A stretch of DNA of 64,000 nucleotides from Paracoccus sp. MKU1 (GCF_001447385.1 NZ_LLWQ01000221.1:62001-126000), one strand, 5' to 3'. Shown: positions 7,838 to 16,912, counted from the first letter of the stretch. The notes: generated from the letters alone by a model not told the origin. Program-made: numbers and translations.

Positions 7838-9804
7838 ACGTCCAGTTCCTCGGTATCGGCGAATTGGGCGTTCTCCTGGATGAACTGGAAGCGCAGCTCG
7901 GGTTTCTTGCCCATCAGCCGCTCGACCAGGTCTCCGGTTTCGCCGCCTTCTTCCTCGTCGATCGAGACGCGGATCAGCTTGCGCGTCCTGGGGTTCATCG
8001 TCGTGTCCTTCAGGTCCTTGGCGTCCATCTCGCCCAGACCCTTGAAGCGCTGCACGTCGATCTTGCCCTTGCCGCCCAGACCCTTGGCCAGCCACAACTC
8101 CTTCTCGGCGTCGTCGGCGACATAGATGCGATGCGCGCCCTGCGTCAGCCGGTAGAGCGGCGGGCAGGCCAGATAGAGATGCCCCTTGTCGATCAGCGGC
8201 CGCATCTGGGTGAAGAAAAAGGTCATCAGCAGCGAGGCGATATGGGCGCCGTCCACATCGGCATCGGTCATGATGATGATCTTGTCATAGCGCAGGTCGT
8301 CGATGTTGAAGCGCGAGCCCATGCCGACCCCCAGCGCCTGGCACAGATCGGCGATCTCCTGGTTCGAGCCCAGCTTGGACGAGGCGGCGCCCAGCACGTT
8401 CAGGATCTTGCCGCGCAGCGGCAGCAGCGCCTGGGTGGTGCGTTCTCGCGCCATCTTGGCGCTGCCGCCTGCCGAATCGCCCTCGACGATGAACAGTTCG
8501 GTGCCCTCGCGATTGGTGGCCGAGCAATCGACCAGCTTGCCGGGCAGGCGCAGCTTTTTCGTGGCCGACTTGCGGGCGGTTTCCTTTTCCTGGCGGCGGC
8601 GCAGCCGTTCCTCGGCCCGCAGCACCAGGAAATCCAGGATGGCGCCGGCCGATTTCGTATCCGCTGCCAGCCAGTTGTCGAAATGGTCGCGCACCGCGCC
8701 CTCGACCAGCCGCTGCGCCTCGGTGGTGGCAAGGCGGTCCTTGGTCTGGCCGACGAATTCCGGCTCGCGGATGAAGCAGGAGACCAGCGCGCAGCCGCCG
8801 GCCAGCAGGTCGTCGCGGGTGATCTGCGCCGCCTTCTTGTTGCTGACCCGCTCGCCATAGGCGCGGATGCCGCGCAGGATGGCGGACCAGAAGCCGGCCT
8901 CGTGCGTGCCGCCCTCGGGCGTGGGCACGGTGTTGCAATAGGACTGGATGAAGCCGTCACGCGACGGCGTCCAGTTGATCGCCCAATCGACCTTGCCTGG
9001 GGTGTTGAACTTTTCCTTGAAATCGACGCTGCCGGCAAACGGCCGTTCGGCATAGGTCGAGGCCTTGCCCAGCACCTCGCCCAGGTAGTCGGCAAGCCCG
9101 CCGGGAAAGTGGAAGGTCGCCTCCAACGGCGTCTCGCCGTCGTCGATCTCGGATTTCCAGCGGATCTCGACGCCCGAGAACAGATAGGCCTTGGACTTGA
9201 CCATGCGCAGCAGCCGCGCCGGCTTGAAGCGGTGATGGCCGAAGATCTGCTCGTCGGCGTGGAAGGTGACGGTGGTGCCGCGCCGGTTCGGGGCGGCGCC
9301 GACCTTTTCGACCGGGCCCAGCGGCAGGCCGCGCGAGAAGCGCTGCTCGTAAAGTTCGCGGTTGCGGGCGACCTGCACCACCATGCTGTCCGAAAGCGCA
9401 TTGACCACCGAGGCGCCGACGCCGTGTAACCCGCCCGAGGTCTGATAGGCGTCGCCCGAGAACTTGCCGCCGGCATGCAGCGTGCAGAGGATCACCTCCA
9501 GCGCCGATTTTCCGGGGAATTTCGGATGCGGATCGATGGGGATACCGCGACCGTTGTCGCGGATCACCACGCTGAAATCGGCCAGCAATTCGACCTCGAT
9601 GCGGCTGGCATGGCCGGCGACCGCCTCGTCCATCGAGTTGTCGAGGATCTCGGCGACCAGGTGATGCAGCGCGCGTTCGTCGGTGCCGCCGATATACATG
9701 CCGGGACGCTTGCGCACCGGCTCCAGCCCTTCGAGCACCTCGATCGAGGACGCCGAATAGCTGTCGGAAGCCTTATCCGCGGCGGGGAAGAGATCGTCGG
9801 CCAT
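7834..9804 (-). CDS. parE: DNA topoisomerase IV subunit B
   Basis: This 656-residue type II topoisomerase ATPase subunit decatenates chromosomes together with ParC. It has the GHKL ATPase domain (RKRPGMYIGG near 30-40, ILDNSMDEA near 53-61) and a TOPRIM domain with VEGDSAGG and DADVDGAHI. The length is that of ParE and lacks the extra domain of the longer GyrB (about 800 residues). The start at 9804 is preceded by a short AGG. The partner parC is not in this window. The 3' end overlaps ynfA. Confidence 0.93.
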   Translation of the reverse strand: MADDLFPAADKASDSYSASSIEVLEGLEPVRKRPGMYIGGTDERALHHLVAEILDNSMDEAVAGHASRIEVELLADFSVVIRDNGRGIPIDPHPKFPGKSALEVILCTLHAGGKFSGDAYQTSGGLHGVGASVVNALSDSMVVQVARNRELYEQRFSRGLPLGPVEKVGAAPNRRGTTVTFHADEQIFGHHRFKPARLLRMVKSKAYLFSGVEIRWKSEIDDGETPLEATFHFPGGLADYLGEVLGKASTYAERPFAGSVDFKEKFNTPGKVDWAINWTPSRDGFIQSYCNTVPTPEGGTHEAGFWSAILRGIRAYGERVSNKKAAQITRDDLLAGGCALVSCFIREPEFVGQTKDRLATTEAQRLVEGAVRDHFDNWLAADTKSAGAILDFLVLRAEERLRRRQEKETARKSATKKLRLPGKLVDCSATNREGTELFIVEGDSAGGSAKMARERTTQALLPLRGKILNVLGAASSKLGSNQEIADLCQALGVGMGSRFNIDDLRYDKIIIMTDADVDGAHIASLLMTFFFTQMRPLIDKGHLYLACPPLYRLTQGAHRIYVADDAEKELWLAKGLGGKGKIDVQRFKGLGEMDAKDLKDTTMNPRTRKLIRVSIDEEEGGETGDLVERLMGKKPELRFQFIQENAQFADTEELDV

Positions 9805-10857
9805 GGCACCTGCTCGTCTTGTTCTTCTGGGGCGGGGTTATCTCATGTCCCATGGGCCGGGGGCAAGGGAAAGTGGATCGGCTGCCGCAGACCGCAAGGG
9901 GTGGGAAGGCCGCAATGACGGATTCGCGTCGATTTCATGACAGAACTCGGGATTCCTTGATCAGGATCAAATCGCCTGCCCGCGCGCCGTGCCATATCTG
10001 CGAAGTTATCGAGTCGCCGCTGGGTCGAGACATGTGGAAAGTCGTCCGGTTCCAAGTGCAGTGTCTCTGACCAAGGCGTGGGGTAGCGAGTTCGCCGGGA
10101 CAGAGGCGGGGAGGGCAGAGCGATCGGCCGCCCCGCCCTTCTTCCCCAGCCTGCCGCAGAAGCCAGCAAAGCTCTTCAGCCTGGTCGGAGGCGATCCGCC
10201 TTCGAGACCGGACGCTGTCCCTCTCTGCGCCGCATGGGGCATTTCGCCTCCACCGCTACACGGACGAGGGAGCGCCGGCTTATCGATCGCCGCCGGGATC
10301 GGTTCGATCACCTGCGACCATTCGGAGCGGCCTTTTGCCCAGCGTGTTTCCAGCCGGCGCGAGGCAGCAAAGCCCGGCACGATGTTTTCGATGAGAAGGT
10401 GCGGCGACCGAAGCTGCGAAGCAATTTGACGTTGCTTCTGCGGCCTGAGCGCTGCGCATCTGCTGGTTTTGCGCGGCCGTTCCATGCGCGGCATCCTCAT
10501 GCTCGCCAGTACGCTGTCGAAGCAGCGGGGGAGGCCGCGCCTTCGCGTCAGCCAGAAAGATGCCGAATATGGACGCTGGCGGGTATCGCAAGGTCCCGGG
10601 CGCTCCGGCCAGTCTTGTCCCGGCTGCGAACCGTCAGGCGCAGACTTCTGATCGCGCTGCCTACCGAGCGGGGCAATGGCCATCCGGGCCGGCAAAGAAC
10701 AGGGCGTGGAAAGCGACGGTCTTGGCGTTCCATGGTATCTGCTCTTTGATCCGCCACCGGCAACCGTCGACGCATGAGCCTGCCTGGATCAGGGCAGACC
10801 CGAAGGGCCGAACCCCAAGCGATGCCGCAGCCGGCTGTCGCCGGTTGGCAGAGCCGG
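9805..10857. other. Gene-poor region of about 1.05 kb, possibly decayed
   Basis: I can support no protein-coding gene here. Several long open frames exist on both strands, the longest being 10006-10695 on the minus strand. Their products are arginine/proline/serine-rich, match no family I know and lack convincing starts. The DNA looks less GC-rich than the flanks. It contains a perfect FNR-type palindrome (9957-9970) and a possible hairpin GGCGGGG/CCCCGCC at 10105-10137. It could be a degenerate gene or element, or could encode a small RNA. No terminal inverted repeats or transposase motifs were seen. Confidence 0.5.
9957..9970 (+). promoter_or_regulatory. Perfect FNR-type palindrome without an obvious target gene
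   Basis: TTGAT-CAGG-ATCAA is an exact match to the FNR/Crp-family consensus used by FnrP, and also approximates NNR and NarR sites. On the plus strand a CATATC hexamer at 9993-9998 would be a weak -10 in class II geometry, giving a start near 10005. The minus strand has no good -10 at the matching place; parE starts 153 bases away on that side. The site may drive a short transcript or be a chance or relic match. Confidence 0.5.
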
Positions 10858-11517
10858 TCATTCCGGTTCGGCCAGCCGTTCTTGCCACATCTTGCGGAAG
10901 GCGGGACGGGCCTGGCAATCGTCAAGCCAGGCCATGACCGCCGGGAATTGCCCCATCAACTCGCCATAGCCCTGGGCATAGCGCAGGATCTCGGCCAGGT
11001 TCAGGTCGGCCACGGTAAAGCGGCCCCCGACCAGATGGCCGTGGCGGGCGATGTGATCCTCCAGCACGCGCAGCGGCCGGGCCAGCCGTTCGGCCGCATT
11101 GGCGATCGCCGCTTGGGCAGCGCCCGGCTGGGCTTGTCCCGTGCCATGATTGAACAGGATGGTCAGCGCGTCATGCTCGATGGCGGTGGCGGCATAGAAG
11201 CTCCATTGCAGCATCAGCGCGTCCTCGATGGCATCGGCGGGGCCGAAGGGCTGGCCGTGTTTGCGCGCCAGATGCAGCGTGCAGGCCAGCGATTCCGAGA
11301 GCACCAGATCGCCGTCCTGGATCACCGGAATGGCCCCGGCAGGCGAGAGCTTCAGGAAGCTGGGCGAGTGGGTGTTCAGGGGGGCGTCCGCTGCGTCGGG
11401 ATCGGGCAGGCGATAGGCCTGGATCACCGGCACCTGCTTGAAGGGCAGGCCCAGCTCATGGCACAGCCAGATGATGCGCGAGGCGCGCGAGCGGGTGACG
11501 CCATAGACGGTCAGCAT
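10858..11517 (-). CDS. Glutathione S-transferase family protein
   Basis: This 219-residue protein has an N-terminal thioredoxin-like domain (residues 1-80, with SPAGAIPVIQDGD and the glutathione-contacting ESLA) and an all-helical C-terminal domain (about 90-219, with FTVADLNLAEIL). The likely catalytic residue is a serine or threonine near 8-12 (VTRSRASR). Substrate cannot be predicted. It lies 36 bases downstream of the dipeptidase gene and may be cotranscribed with it. Confidence 0.88.
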   Translation of the reverse strand: MLTVYGVTRSRASRIIWLCHELGLPFKQVPVIQAYRLPDPDAADAPLNTHSPSFLKLSPAGAIPVIQDGDLVLSESLACTLHLARKHGQPFGPADAIEDALMLQWSFYAATAIEHDALTILFNHGTGQAQPGAAQAAIANAAERLARPLRVLEDHIARHGHLVGGRFTVADLNLAEILRYAQGYGELMGQFPAVMAWLDDCQARPAFRKMWQERLAEPE

Positions 11518-11553
11518 GGGCTCTCTCCTGTTCCGGTGCGAGCTTAGGCGGGT

Positions 11554-12735
11554 TCAGAGCATCTGGGCAAGATAGCGCATCATGTTGCCGCCCATGACCT
11601 TGGCGATCTGCTGGTCGCTCAGCCCTGCATCCATGAGCGCCTGGGTCAGCGCGGCCAGTTGGGACGCATCGAAGGGCGCATCGACCGAGCCGTCGTAATC
11701 CGAGCCGAGCGAGACGTGATCCTCGCCCAGCAATGCGATGGCGGCCTGGATGCTGCGGGCGATGTCGGCCGGGGTCTTGCCGCAGACCACATCGGCCCAA
11801 TAGCCGATGCCGATCAGCCCGCCCTTGTCGGCGATGGCCTTCAGCAGGGCGTCGTCCAGATTGCGCGGGCTGGGGCAATGGCCGTGGATACCGGTATGGG
11901 ACAGGATCGGCCGTGTGCCGGGGATGGCCAGCACGTCGCGCACCATCTGCGGGCTGGCATGGGCCAGGTCGACGATCATGCGCTTGGCCATCATCTCCTC
12001 GACCACCTGCCGGCCGAAGGAGCTGAGCCCGGCGCCGCTGCCTCCTTCGCCATGCAGGCTGCCGCCCAGCTCGTTGTCGAAGAAATGCGTCAGCCCCAAC
12101 AGGCGGAAGCCGGCGCCGTAAAGCACCTGGAGGTTGCCGATCTGCCCCTCCAGCGGATGGGCTCCTTCCGAGCCGAGGATGGCCCCCACTGTCCGCGCGC
12201 CGTTCTGCCGGGCCTCGAGCAGGGTCTGGAGATCCTCGGCCGAGCGGATCAGCATGAGCTGGTCGGGCGCGCGCTCGGCGGCACGGTGCAAGGCGGCCGC
12301 CTGCACCAGCGCGCGCTCCTTGAGGCTGAACCAGCTGGGCAACGGGCGCAACTGGCCGATGAAAAGCGGCGTGATGTTGTCCGGCGCCTCGGCAGAGTTC
12401 CGGTCATAGTTCTGGCCGCGCGGGCTTTTGGTCACGGTGGTGAAGACCTGCACCGCGACGTTGCCTTGGGCCAGCCGGGGAATGTCGGTATGGCCGCGAT
12501 CGCCGGGCTTGAGCAGATCGCGGTCCCAGAGCAGCGCGTCGGAATGCCAATCGCCGATCACCAGCCGCTGATGCAATGCCTCGGCCTGGGGCGAAACCGG
12601 CCAGCCTTCTGCTGGCATGGTCACCGGGTTCAGTCGGCGCTCGACGAAGCCTGGGCCCCAGATCGCCACGGCGGCGGCTGCCAGAACCGTCAGCACCAGA
12701 AGCCAAAGGATGATGCGCCGGATCCTGCGGATCAT
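11554..12735 (-). CDS. Membrane dipeptidase, peptidase family M19
   Basis: This protein of about 393 residues has an N-terminal membrane anchor (residues about 8-28). The renal dipeptidase fold shows the zinc-site HSD after GDW near residue 60, LTHFFDNE, DLAHAS, the zinc histidine in SHTG, and SDYDG near the end. Family members hydrolyse L,D- or D-containing dipeptides. The start at 12735 has AAAGGGGACGG just upstream; a longer open frame to 12915 only adds low-complexity sequence through the intergenic repeat. It heads a likely two-gene unit with the glutathione S-transferase. Confidence 0.88.
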   Translation of the reverse strand: MIRRIRRIILWLLVLTVLAAAAVAIWGPGFVERRLNPVTMPAEGWPVSPQAEALHQRLVIGDWHSDALLWDRDLLKPGDRGHTDIPRLAQGNVAVQVFTTVTKSPRGQNYDRNSAEAPDNITPLFIGQLRPLPSWFSLKERALVQAAALHRAAERAPDQLMLIRSAEDLQTLLEARQNGARTVGAILGSEGAHPLEGQIGNLQVLYGAGFRLLGLTHFFDNELGGSLHGEGGSGAGLSSFGRQVVEEMMAKRMIVDLAHASPQMVRDVLAIPGTRPILSHTGIHGHCPSPRNLDDALLKAIADKGGLIGIGYWADVVCGKTPADIARSIQAAIALLGEDHVSLGSDYDGSVDAPFDASQLAALTQALMDAGLSDQQIAKVMGGNMMRYLAQML

Positions 12736-12823
12736 GCCGTCCCCTTTCCCGTTTTCCGGCAGCATAGGGCAGGCATGCGCCCCAGGCGACGGAAAATTGC
12801 CCCGGCAGCGGCCGGGGGAAGCA

Positions 12824-12953
12824 GGGGGCTCTGCCCCCATCCCTTCGGGATTCCCCCGGGATATTTGGACACGGAAGAACGGCAGGATGGCCTCCGCCGC
12901 TTCTTTCGTGCTCAAATATCCTCGGGGGGTCCGGGGGGCGAAGCGCCCCCGGG
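12824..12953. repeat. Pair of inverted intergenic repeat units with GC-rich hairpins
   Basis: Two copies of one element face each other. The plus-strand copy (12824-12880) has a hairpin GGGGGC-TCT-GCCCCC, then GGATATTTG and GAAGAA. The minus-strand copy (12953-12901) has a hairpin of GGGGGCG/CGCCCCC arms, then GGATATTTG, CACG and AAAGAA. Copies of the TATTTG core also occur at 27892-27909, 35052-35075 and 56015-56039. The pair separates divergent ends: the dipeptidase 5' side and the stop of pepF. It could act as a terminator or RNA processing site. Confidence 0.75.
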
Positions 12954-12963
12954 TCGCGACGGA

Positions 12964-14826
12964 TCAGCCTTCCATCACCTCGAGCTCGTCGATGAAGCCT
13001 TCGATCATCGACAGGCCCTTGTCCCAGAAGGCCGGGTCGGAGGCGTCGAGGCCGAAGGGGGCCAGCAGCTCCTTGTGATGCCGCGAGCCGCCTGCCGCCA
13101 GCATGTCGAAATACTTCGCCTGGAAATCGGGCAGCCCGTCCTCATAGGCGGCATAAAGTGCGTTCACCAGCCCGTCGCCGAAGGCATAGGCATAGACGTA
13201 GAAGGGCGAATGCACGAAATGCGGCACGTAGGTCCAGAAGGTCTCGTAGCCCGGCATGAATTCGAAGGCATCGCCCAGCGATTCCGCCTGCACCGACATC
13301 CAGAGCGCGTTGATGTCGTTCGGCGTCAGCTCGCCCTTGGCGCGGGCGGCGTGCAGCTTGCACTCGAAATCGTAGAAGGCGATCTGGCGCACGACGGTGT
13401 TGATCATGTCCTCGACCTTGCCGGCCAGCAGCGCCTTGCGTTGCGCCTTGTCGGCGGTCTTGGCCAAGAGGGCGCGGAAGGTCAGCATCTCGCCGAAGAC
13501 GCTTGCGGTCTCGGCCAGCGTCAGCGGCGTCGCGGCCAGCAGCTCGCCCTGTGCCGCCGCCAGGCTCTGGTGGACGCCGTGGCCCAGCTCATGCGCCAGC
13601 GTCATCACGTCGCGCGGTTTGCCCAGATAGTTCAGCAGCACGTAGGGGTGGACGGTGGTGACGGTCGGATGGGCAAAGGCGCCTGGCGCCTTGCCGGGCT
13701 TGACCGCCGCGTCGATCCAGCCGCGCTCGAAGAAGGGCTGCGCCAGATCCGCCAGCTTCGGCGAGAAGCCGGCATAGGCGTCCAGCACCGTCGCCTGCGC
13801 CTCGGCCCAGCGGATCAGCCGCGGGCTCTCGGTCGGCAGCGGCGCATTGCGGTCCCAGACCTGGAGCTTGTCGAGGCCGAGCCAGCGCGCCTTGAGCCGA
13901 TAATAGCGATGCGACAACCGCGGATAGGCGGCGGTGACGGCATTGCGCAGCGCCTCGACCACCTCGGGTTCGACATGGTTGGACAGGTGCCGGGCGGTTT
14001 GCGGCGTCGGCATCTTGCGCCACTTGTCCTCGATGGCCTTTTCCTTGGCCAGCGTGTTGTGGATGCGGGCGAAAAGCTTGACGTTCCTGCCGAACACCGC
14101 GCTCAGGGCGCGGGCGCCGGCCTCGCGCCGGCCGCGGTCGTGGTCGGTCAGCAGGTTCAGCGTGGCCTCCAGCCCCAGTTCCTCGCCGTCCACGTCGAAG
14201 GTCATGCCGGCGGTGGTCTCGTCGAAGAGCCGGTTCCAGGCGGCGGCGCCGACGACGGAATTGTCATGCAGGAAACGTTCCAGCTCGTTCGACAGCTGAT
14301 AGGGGCGCATGGCGCGCATGCGGTCGAAAACCGGCTTGTAGCGGGCGGGGCCGTTCGGCGCGGCGAAGATTTCCTCGTAGCGCGCATCCGGGATGCGGTT
14401 GAACTCCAGGCTGAAGAACACGAGCTTGGTCGTCGCCGTGGTGATGCGATCCTGAAGGTCGCCCATCTGCTTGGCGCGGGCCGAATCGGTGGTGTTCTGA
14501 TAATAGCGCAGCCCGGCATAGGACATGATCCGCCCGGCCAGGATGTCGATCTGCTGATAGCGTTCGATGCAGTCCAGCATTTTGCCGGCATCCAGCGCGG
14601 CCAGCTTGCCGTCGTAGTCGCGGGCGAATTCGCAGCATGCCTGTTCCACCGCTTCGAGGTCGCGGGTCAGTTCGAGCGAATCGGGGGAGGGGTAAAGATC
14701 GCTCAGATCCCATTCCGGCAGCGTGCCCAGATCGGGGGCCTCGGCTGCGACGGGCAGGGCGTTCTCGTCACGCGGCAGCATGCGGGGGAGGATGCGGTCC
14801 AGGGGGCGGCTGGCAGAAATCGTCAT
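12964..14826 (-). CDS. pepF: Oligoendopeptidase F, peptidase family M3
   Basis: This zinc metallopeptidase of about 620 residues degrades short peptides in the cytosol. The HExxH zinc motif is visible in LAHELGHGVHQ in the second half, followed by ETASVFGEM, which holds the third zinc ligand. The C-terminal third has YVPHFVHSPFYVYAYAFG, typical of the PepF/Rhodobacterales M3 group. The start at 14826 is chosen for GAAAGGA upstream; a frame extension to 14883 lacks a ribosome binding site. The gene stands between intergenic repeats and the lysophospholipase gene. Confidence 0.93.
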   Translation of the reverse strand: MTISASRPLDRILPRMLPRDENALPVAAEAPDLGTLPEWDLSDLYPSPDSLELTRDLEAVEQACCEFARDYDGKLAALDAGKMLDCIERYQQIDILAGRIMSYAGLRYYQNTTDSARAKQMGDLQDRITTATTKLVFFSLEFNRIPDARYEEIFAAPNGPARYKPVFDRMRAMRPYQLSNELERFLHDNSVVGAAAWNRLFDETTAGMTFDVDGEELGLEATLNLLTDHDRGRREAGARALSAVFGRNVKLFARIHNTLAKEKAIEDKWRKMPTPQTARHLSNHVEPEVVEALRNAVTAAYPRLSHRYYRLKARWLGLDKLQVWDRNAPLPTESPRLIRWAEAQATVLDAYAGFSPKLADLAQPFFERGWIDAAVKPGKAPGAFAHPTVTTVHPYVLLNYLGKPRDVMTLAHELGHGVHQSLAAAQGELLAATPLTLAETASVFGEMLTFRALLAKTADKAQRKALLAGKVEDMINTVVRQIAFYDFECKLHAARAKGELTPNDINALWMSVQAESLGDAFEFMPGYETFWTYVPHFVHSPFYVYAYAFGDGLVNALYAAYEDGLPDFQAKYFDMLAAGGSRHHKELLAPFGLDASDPAFWDKGLSMIEGFIDELEVMEG

Positions 14827-14892
14827 GATCGGTCCTTTCGTATGGTCCACATGTGACCTCTGAACCGCCGGGCTGCAAGGCATCGGATCGGT

Positions 14893-15837
14893 TCAGTCTG
14901 CCGCGGCAGCTGCGAAATGGGCGATGGCAGCCTCGAGGAAGCGGCTGCGGACCGGGTCGCGCTCCATCATCGGCTCATGCCGGCAGTCGGGCAAGTCCAG
15001 CAGCGTGGCGCCGGGCCAGGCGGCGACGCGGTTGCGGATGGCGCGGGGCGAAACGATCCACTCGCGGTCGCCGAGCGCGATCAGTGCCGGCAGCGCCGGC
15101 GAGGGCATGGTGGCGAGGCGCCGGCATTCCAGCAGCGCCGCCCGTAGCCAGTCGTTGCTGGCGCCGCCGACCGAGATGTCGGGCCAGGTCGCGGCCTCGG
15201 CCACCAGCCGCCCCCAGCGCCGGCCGTCGCCGGTCAGCAGATTGTCGTGGAACGGGTCCAGAAGCACGAAGCTTTCCTCACCCCCCGAGCCGGGGGCGGG
15301 ATGCCCGCCCCGGCCCAGCCAGATGCCGAGCCGGGCGATGGCCATCGCGGCGGCCTCGGGCACGCGGCGCAGGTTGATGCCCCACATCGGCGCCGAGAAG
15401 ACCACGCTTTGCACCGGCAGCCCGGCCTCGAGCGCCGCGAGGCCGATGGTGCCGCCCATGGAATGCGCCAAGAGATGCCAGGGCCGGGGCAGGTCCAGTT
15501 CCTGCGCCGTCACCACCAGTTCGACCACGTCGCGCTGGTAATCGGCGAAATCGCCGATATGGCCGGGCCGGGTGTTGTCCTGCAACCGGTCGGACATGCC
15601 CTGTCCGCGCCAGTCCAGCGCCAGCACGTCCAGCCCCGCGGCATTCAGGTCCGCCGCGACCTCGCCGTATTTCTCCAGGTATTCGGTGCGGCCCGGGAAC
15701 AGCAGCACCGTCCCCGAACCGCCGCCCGCCGCCCAATGCGCCACCCTCAGCCGCACCCCGTCCTCGGCGCGCAGCCAGAAGGCGCGGGCCATGGGCAGGG
15801 GATCTCCGGGCAGCGTGTTGAAGGGCGCGGGCTTCAT
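14893..15837 (-). CDS. Alpha/beta hydrolase, lysophospholipase (PldB-like) family
   Basis: This 314-residue alpha/beta hydrolase has the nucleophile elbow HSMGG (about residues 123-127), an oxyanion region LLFPGRTEYLEKYG and a C-terminal catalytic histidine in DCRHEPMME. These features match the PldB/monoacylglycerol lipase group. No signal peptide is seen, so action is probably cytoplasmic. It follows the SCP2 gene after only 3 bases, so both are likely one operon. Confidence 0.85.
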   Translation of the reverse strand: MKPAPFNTLPGDPLPMARAFWLRAEDGVRLRVAHWAAGGGSGTVLLFPGRTEYLEKYGEVAADLNAAGLDVLALDWRGQGMSDRLQDNTRPGHIGDFADYQRDVVELVVTAQELDLPRPWHLLAHSMGGTIGLAALEAGLPVQSVVFSAPMWGINLRRVPEAAAMAIARLGIWLGRGGHPAPGSGGEESFVLLDPFHDNLLTGDGRRWGRLVAEAATWPDISVGGASNDWLRAALLECRRLATMPSPALPALIALGDREWIVSPRAIRNRVAAWPGATLLDLPDCRHEPMMERDPVRSRFLEAAIAHFAAAAAD

Positions 15838-15840
15838 CGC

Positions 15841-16125
15841 TTACGAGAGCAGCGCCCCCAGCTTCATCGCCATGCCCATCGAGCCATCGACCCGCAGCTT
15901 GCCGGTCATGAAGGCGGTGGTCGGGTTCACGTCGCCGCTGAGCAGGCCCTCGAAAGTCTCGCGGCTGGCGGTCAGGGTCACCTCGGCCTCGTCATCGGCG
16001 GCGCGGGCGCCGTCGGCGTCGATATAGACCGCGCCCTCGCCCTCGATGACGAATTTGGCGGTGCCGTCGAAGCCTTTGGCCTTTTCATCCAGTGCGGCCA
16101 CGGCGGCCTCGACCACTTTGCTCAT
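15841..16125 (-). CDS. SCP2 sterol-binding domain protein
   Basis: This 94-residue protein consists of a single SCP2 domain with FVIEGEGAVYIDADG and NPTTAFMTGKLRVDGSMGMAMKL, the latter being the most conserved stretch. Bacterial SCP2 proteins bind lipids or acyl groups in a hydrophobic tunnel; the ligand here is unknown. A good AGGAGAT ribosome binding site precedes the start. Its pairing with a lysophospholipase-like hydrolase suggests a lipid-handling role, which is inference. Confidence 0.88.
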   Translation of the reverse strand: MSKVVEAAVAALDEKAKGFDGTAKFVIEGEGAVYIDADGARAADDEAEVTLTASRETFEGLLSGDVNPTTAFMTGKLRVDGSMGMAMKLGALLS

Positions 16126-16174
16126 TCTCGATCTCCTGTTCTCGTGTCTGGAATTAGACGATGGGGAAAGTTAC

Positions 16175-16912
16175 ATGGTGTATATGCGTTTGCCAGTCCC
16201 TCTTTTCCATCATGCCGTTGCGGCAGCGCTCCTGCTGGGGTTGGCGGGCTTCGGCAGCGGCCAGGCGGGGCAGGCCGCGCCCCTGGCGAAGGCGCCGTTT
16301 CCCCAAGCGATACCCGTTCAGGACGAGGCGCCGCAAGAAAATTTTCCGGAAAATGAGGATGATCCGGCGCCGGAAACCCCGCTCTCCGAACCCGCCGCCC
16401 CGTCCGAGCCGACCGCCGAGGCGCGGCTGCGCGAGCGCGAGGACCTGGACCTGCTGTTCGCCGAACTGGCCGAACCCGAAGGCGAGACCTGGGCCCGGGC
16501 CGAGACCGACATCCTGCGCATCTGGTCGCGGTCCGGTTCGGCGGCGATGGATCTGCTCTACAAGCGCGGCGAGGCGGCGCTGGATGCGGGCGACACCGTC
16601 ACCGCCATCGGCCACCTGACGGCGCTGACCGATCACGCGCCGGATTTCGCGGCCGGCTGGTATCTGCGTTCGGTCGCCTTCTATCTGGACGGCGATTTCG
16701 GCCCGGCCATCGCCGATCTGGGCGAGGTGCTGCGGCTGGAGCCGCGCCATTTCGGCGCCCTGACCCAGCTCGGCTCGATCCTGGAGGAGCTTGGCGACGA
16801 CCGGAACGCGCTGGAGGCGTTTCGCCAGAGCCTGAAGGTCCACCCCCACCAGCAGGATGCGCAGGATGCCGTCCGGCGCCTCGAACAGAAATTGCAGGGC
16901 ACGGACGCCTGA
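16175..16912 (+). CDS. TPR-repeat exported protein
   Basis: This protein of about 245 residues has an N-terminal signal peptide (hydrophobic residues about 8-32), a low-complexity Pro/Glu-rich linker (about 45-90) and at least three tetratricopeptide repeats in the C-terminal half (AAMDLLYKRGEAALDAGD, FAAGWYLRSVAFYLDGD, and the FGALTQLGSILEELGD region). It is probably periplasmic. A second ATG at 16184 is an equally possible start; GGGGAAAG at 16163-16170 precedes both. Its stop overlaps the helicase start (TGATG), and it is divergent from the SCP2 gene with only about 50 bases between. Confidence 0.8.
   Translation: MVYMRLPVPLFHHAVAAALLLGLAGFGSGQAGQAAPLAKAPFPQAIPVQDEAPQENFPENEDDPAPETPLSEPAAPSEPTAEARLREREDLDLLFAELAEPEGETWARAETDILRIWSRSGSAAMDLLYKRGEAALDAGDTVTAIGHLTALTDHAPDFAAGWYLRSVAFYLDGDFGPAIADLGEVLRLEPRHFGALTQLGSILEELGDDRNALEAFRQSLKVHPHQQDAQDAVRRLEQKLQGTDA

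Noticed and set aside
10006..10695. 229-codon minus-strand frame in the gene-poor region
   Set aside because: No recognisable domain, no convincing ribosome binding site and an Arg/Pro/Ser-rich composition; not called as a gene.
12736..12915. Longer N-terminus of the membrane dipeptidase
   Set aside because: The extension is read through the intergenic repeat hairpin and has no ribosome binding site; the membrane anchor starts at 12735.
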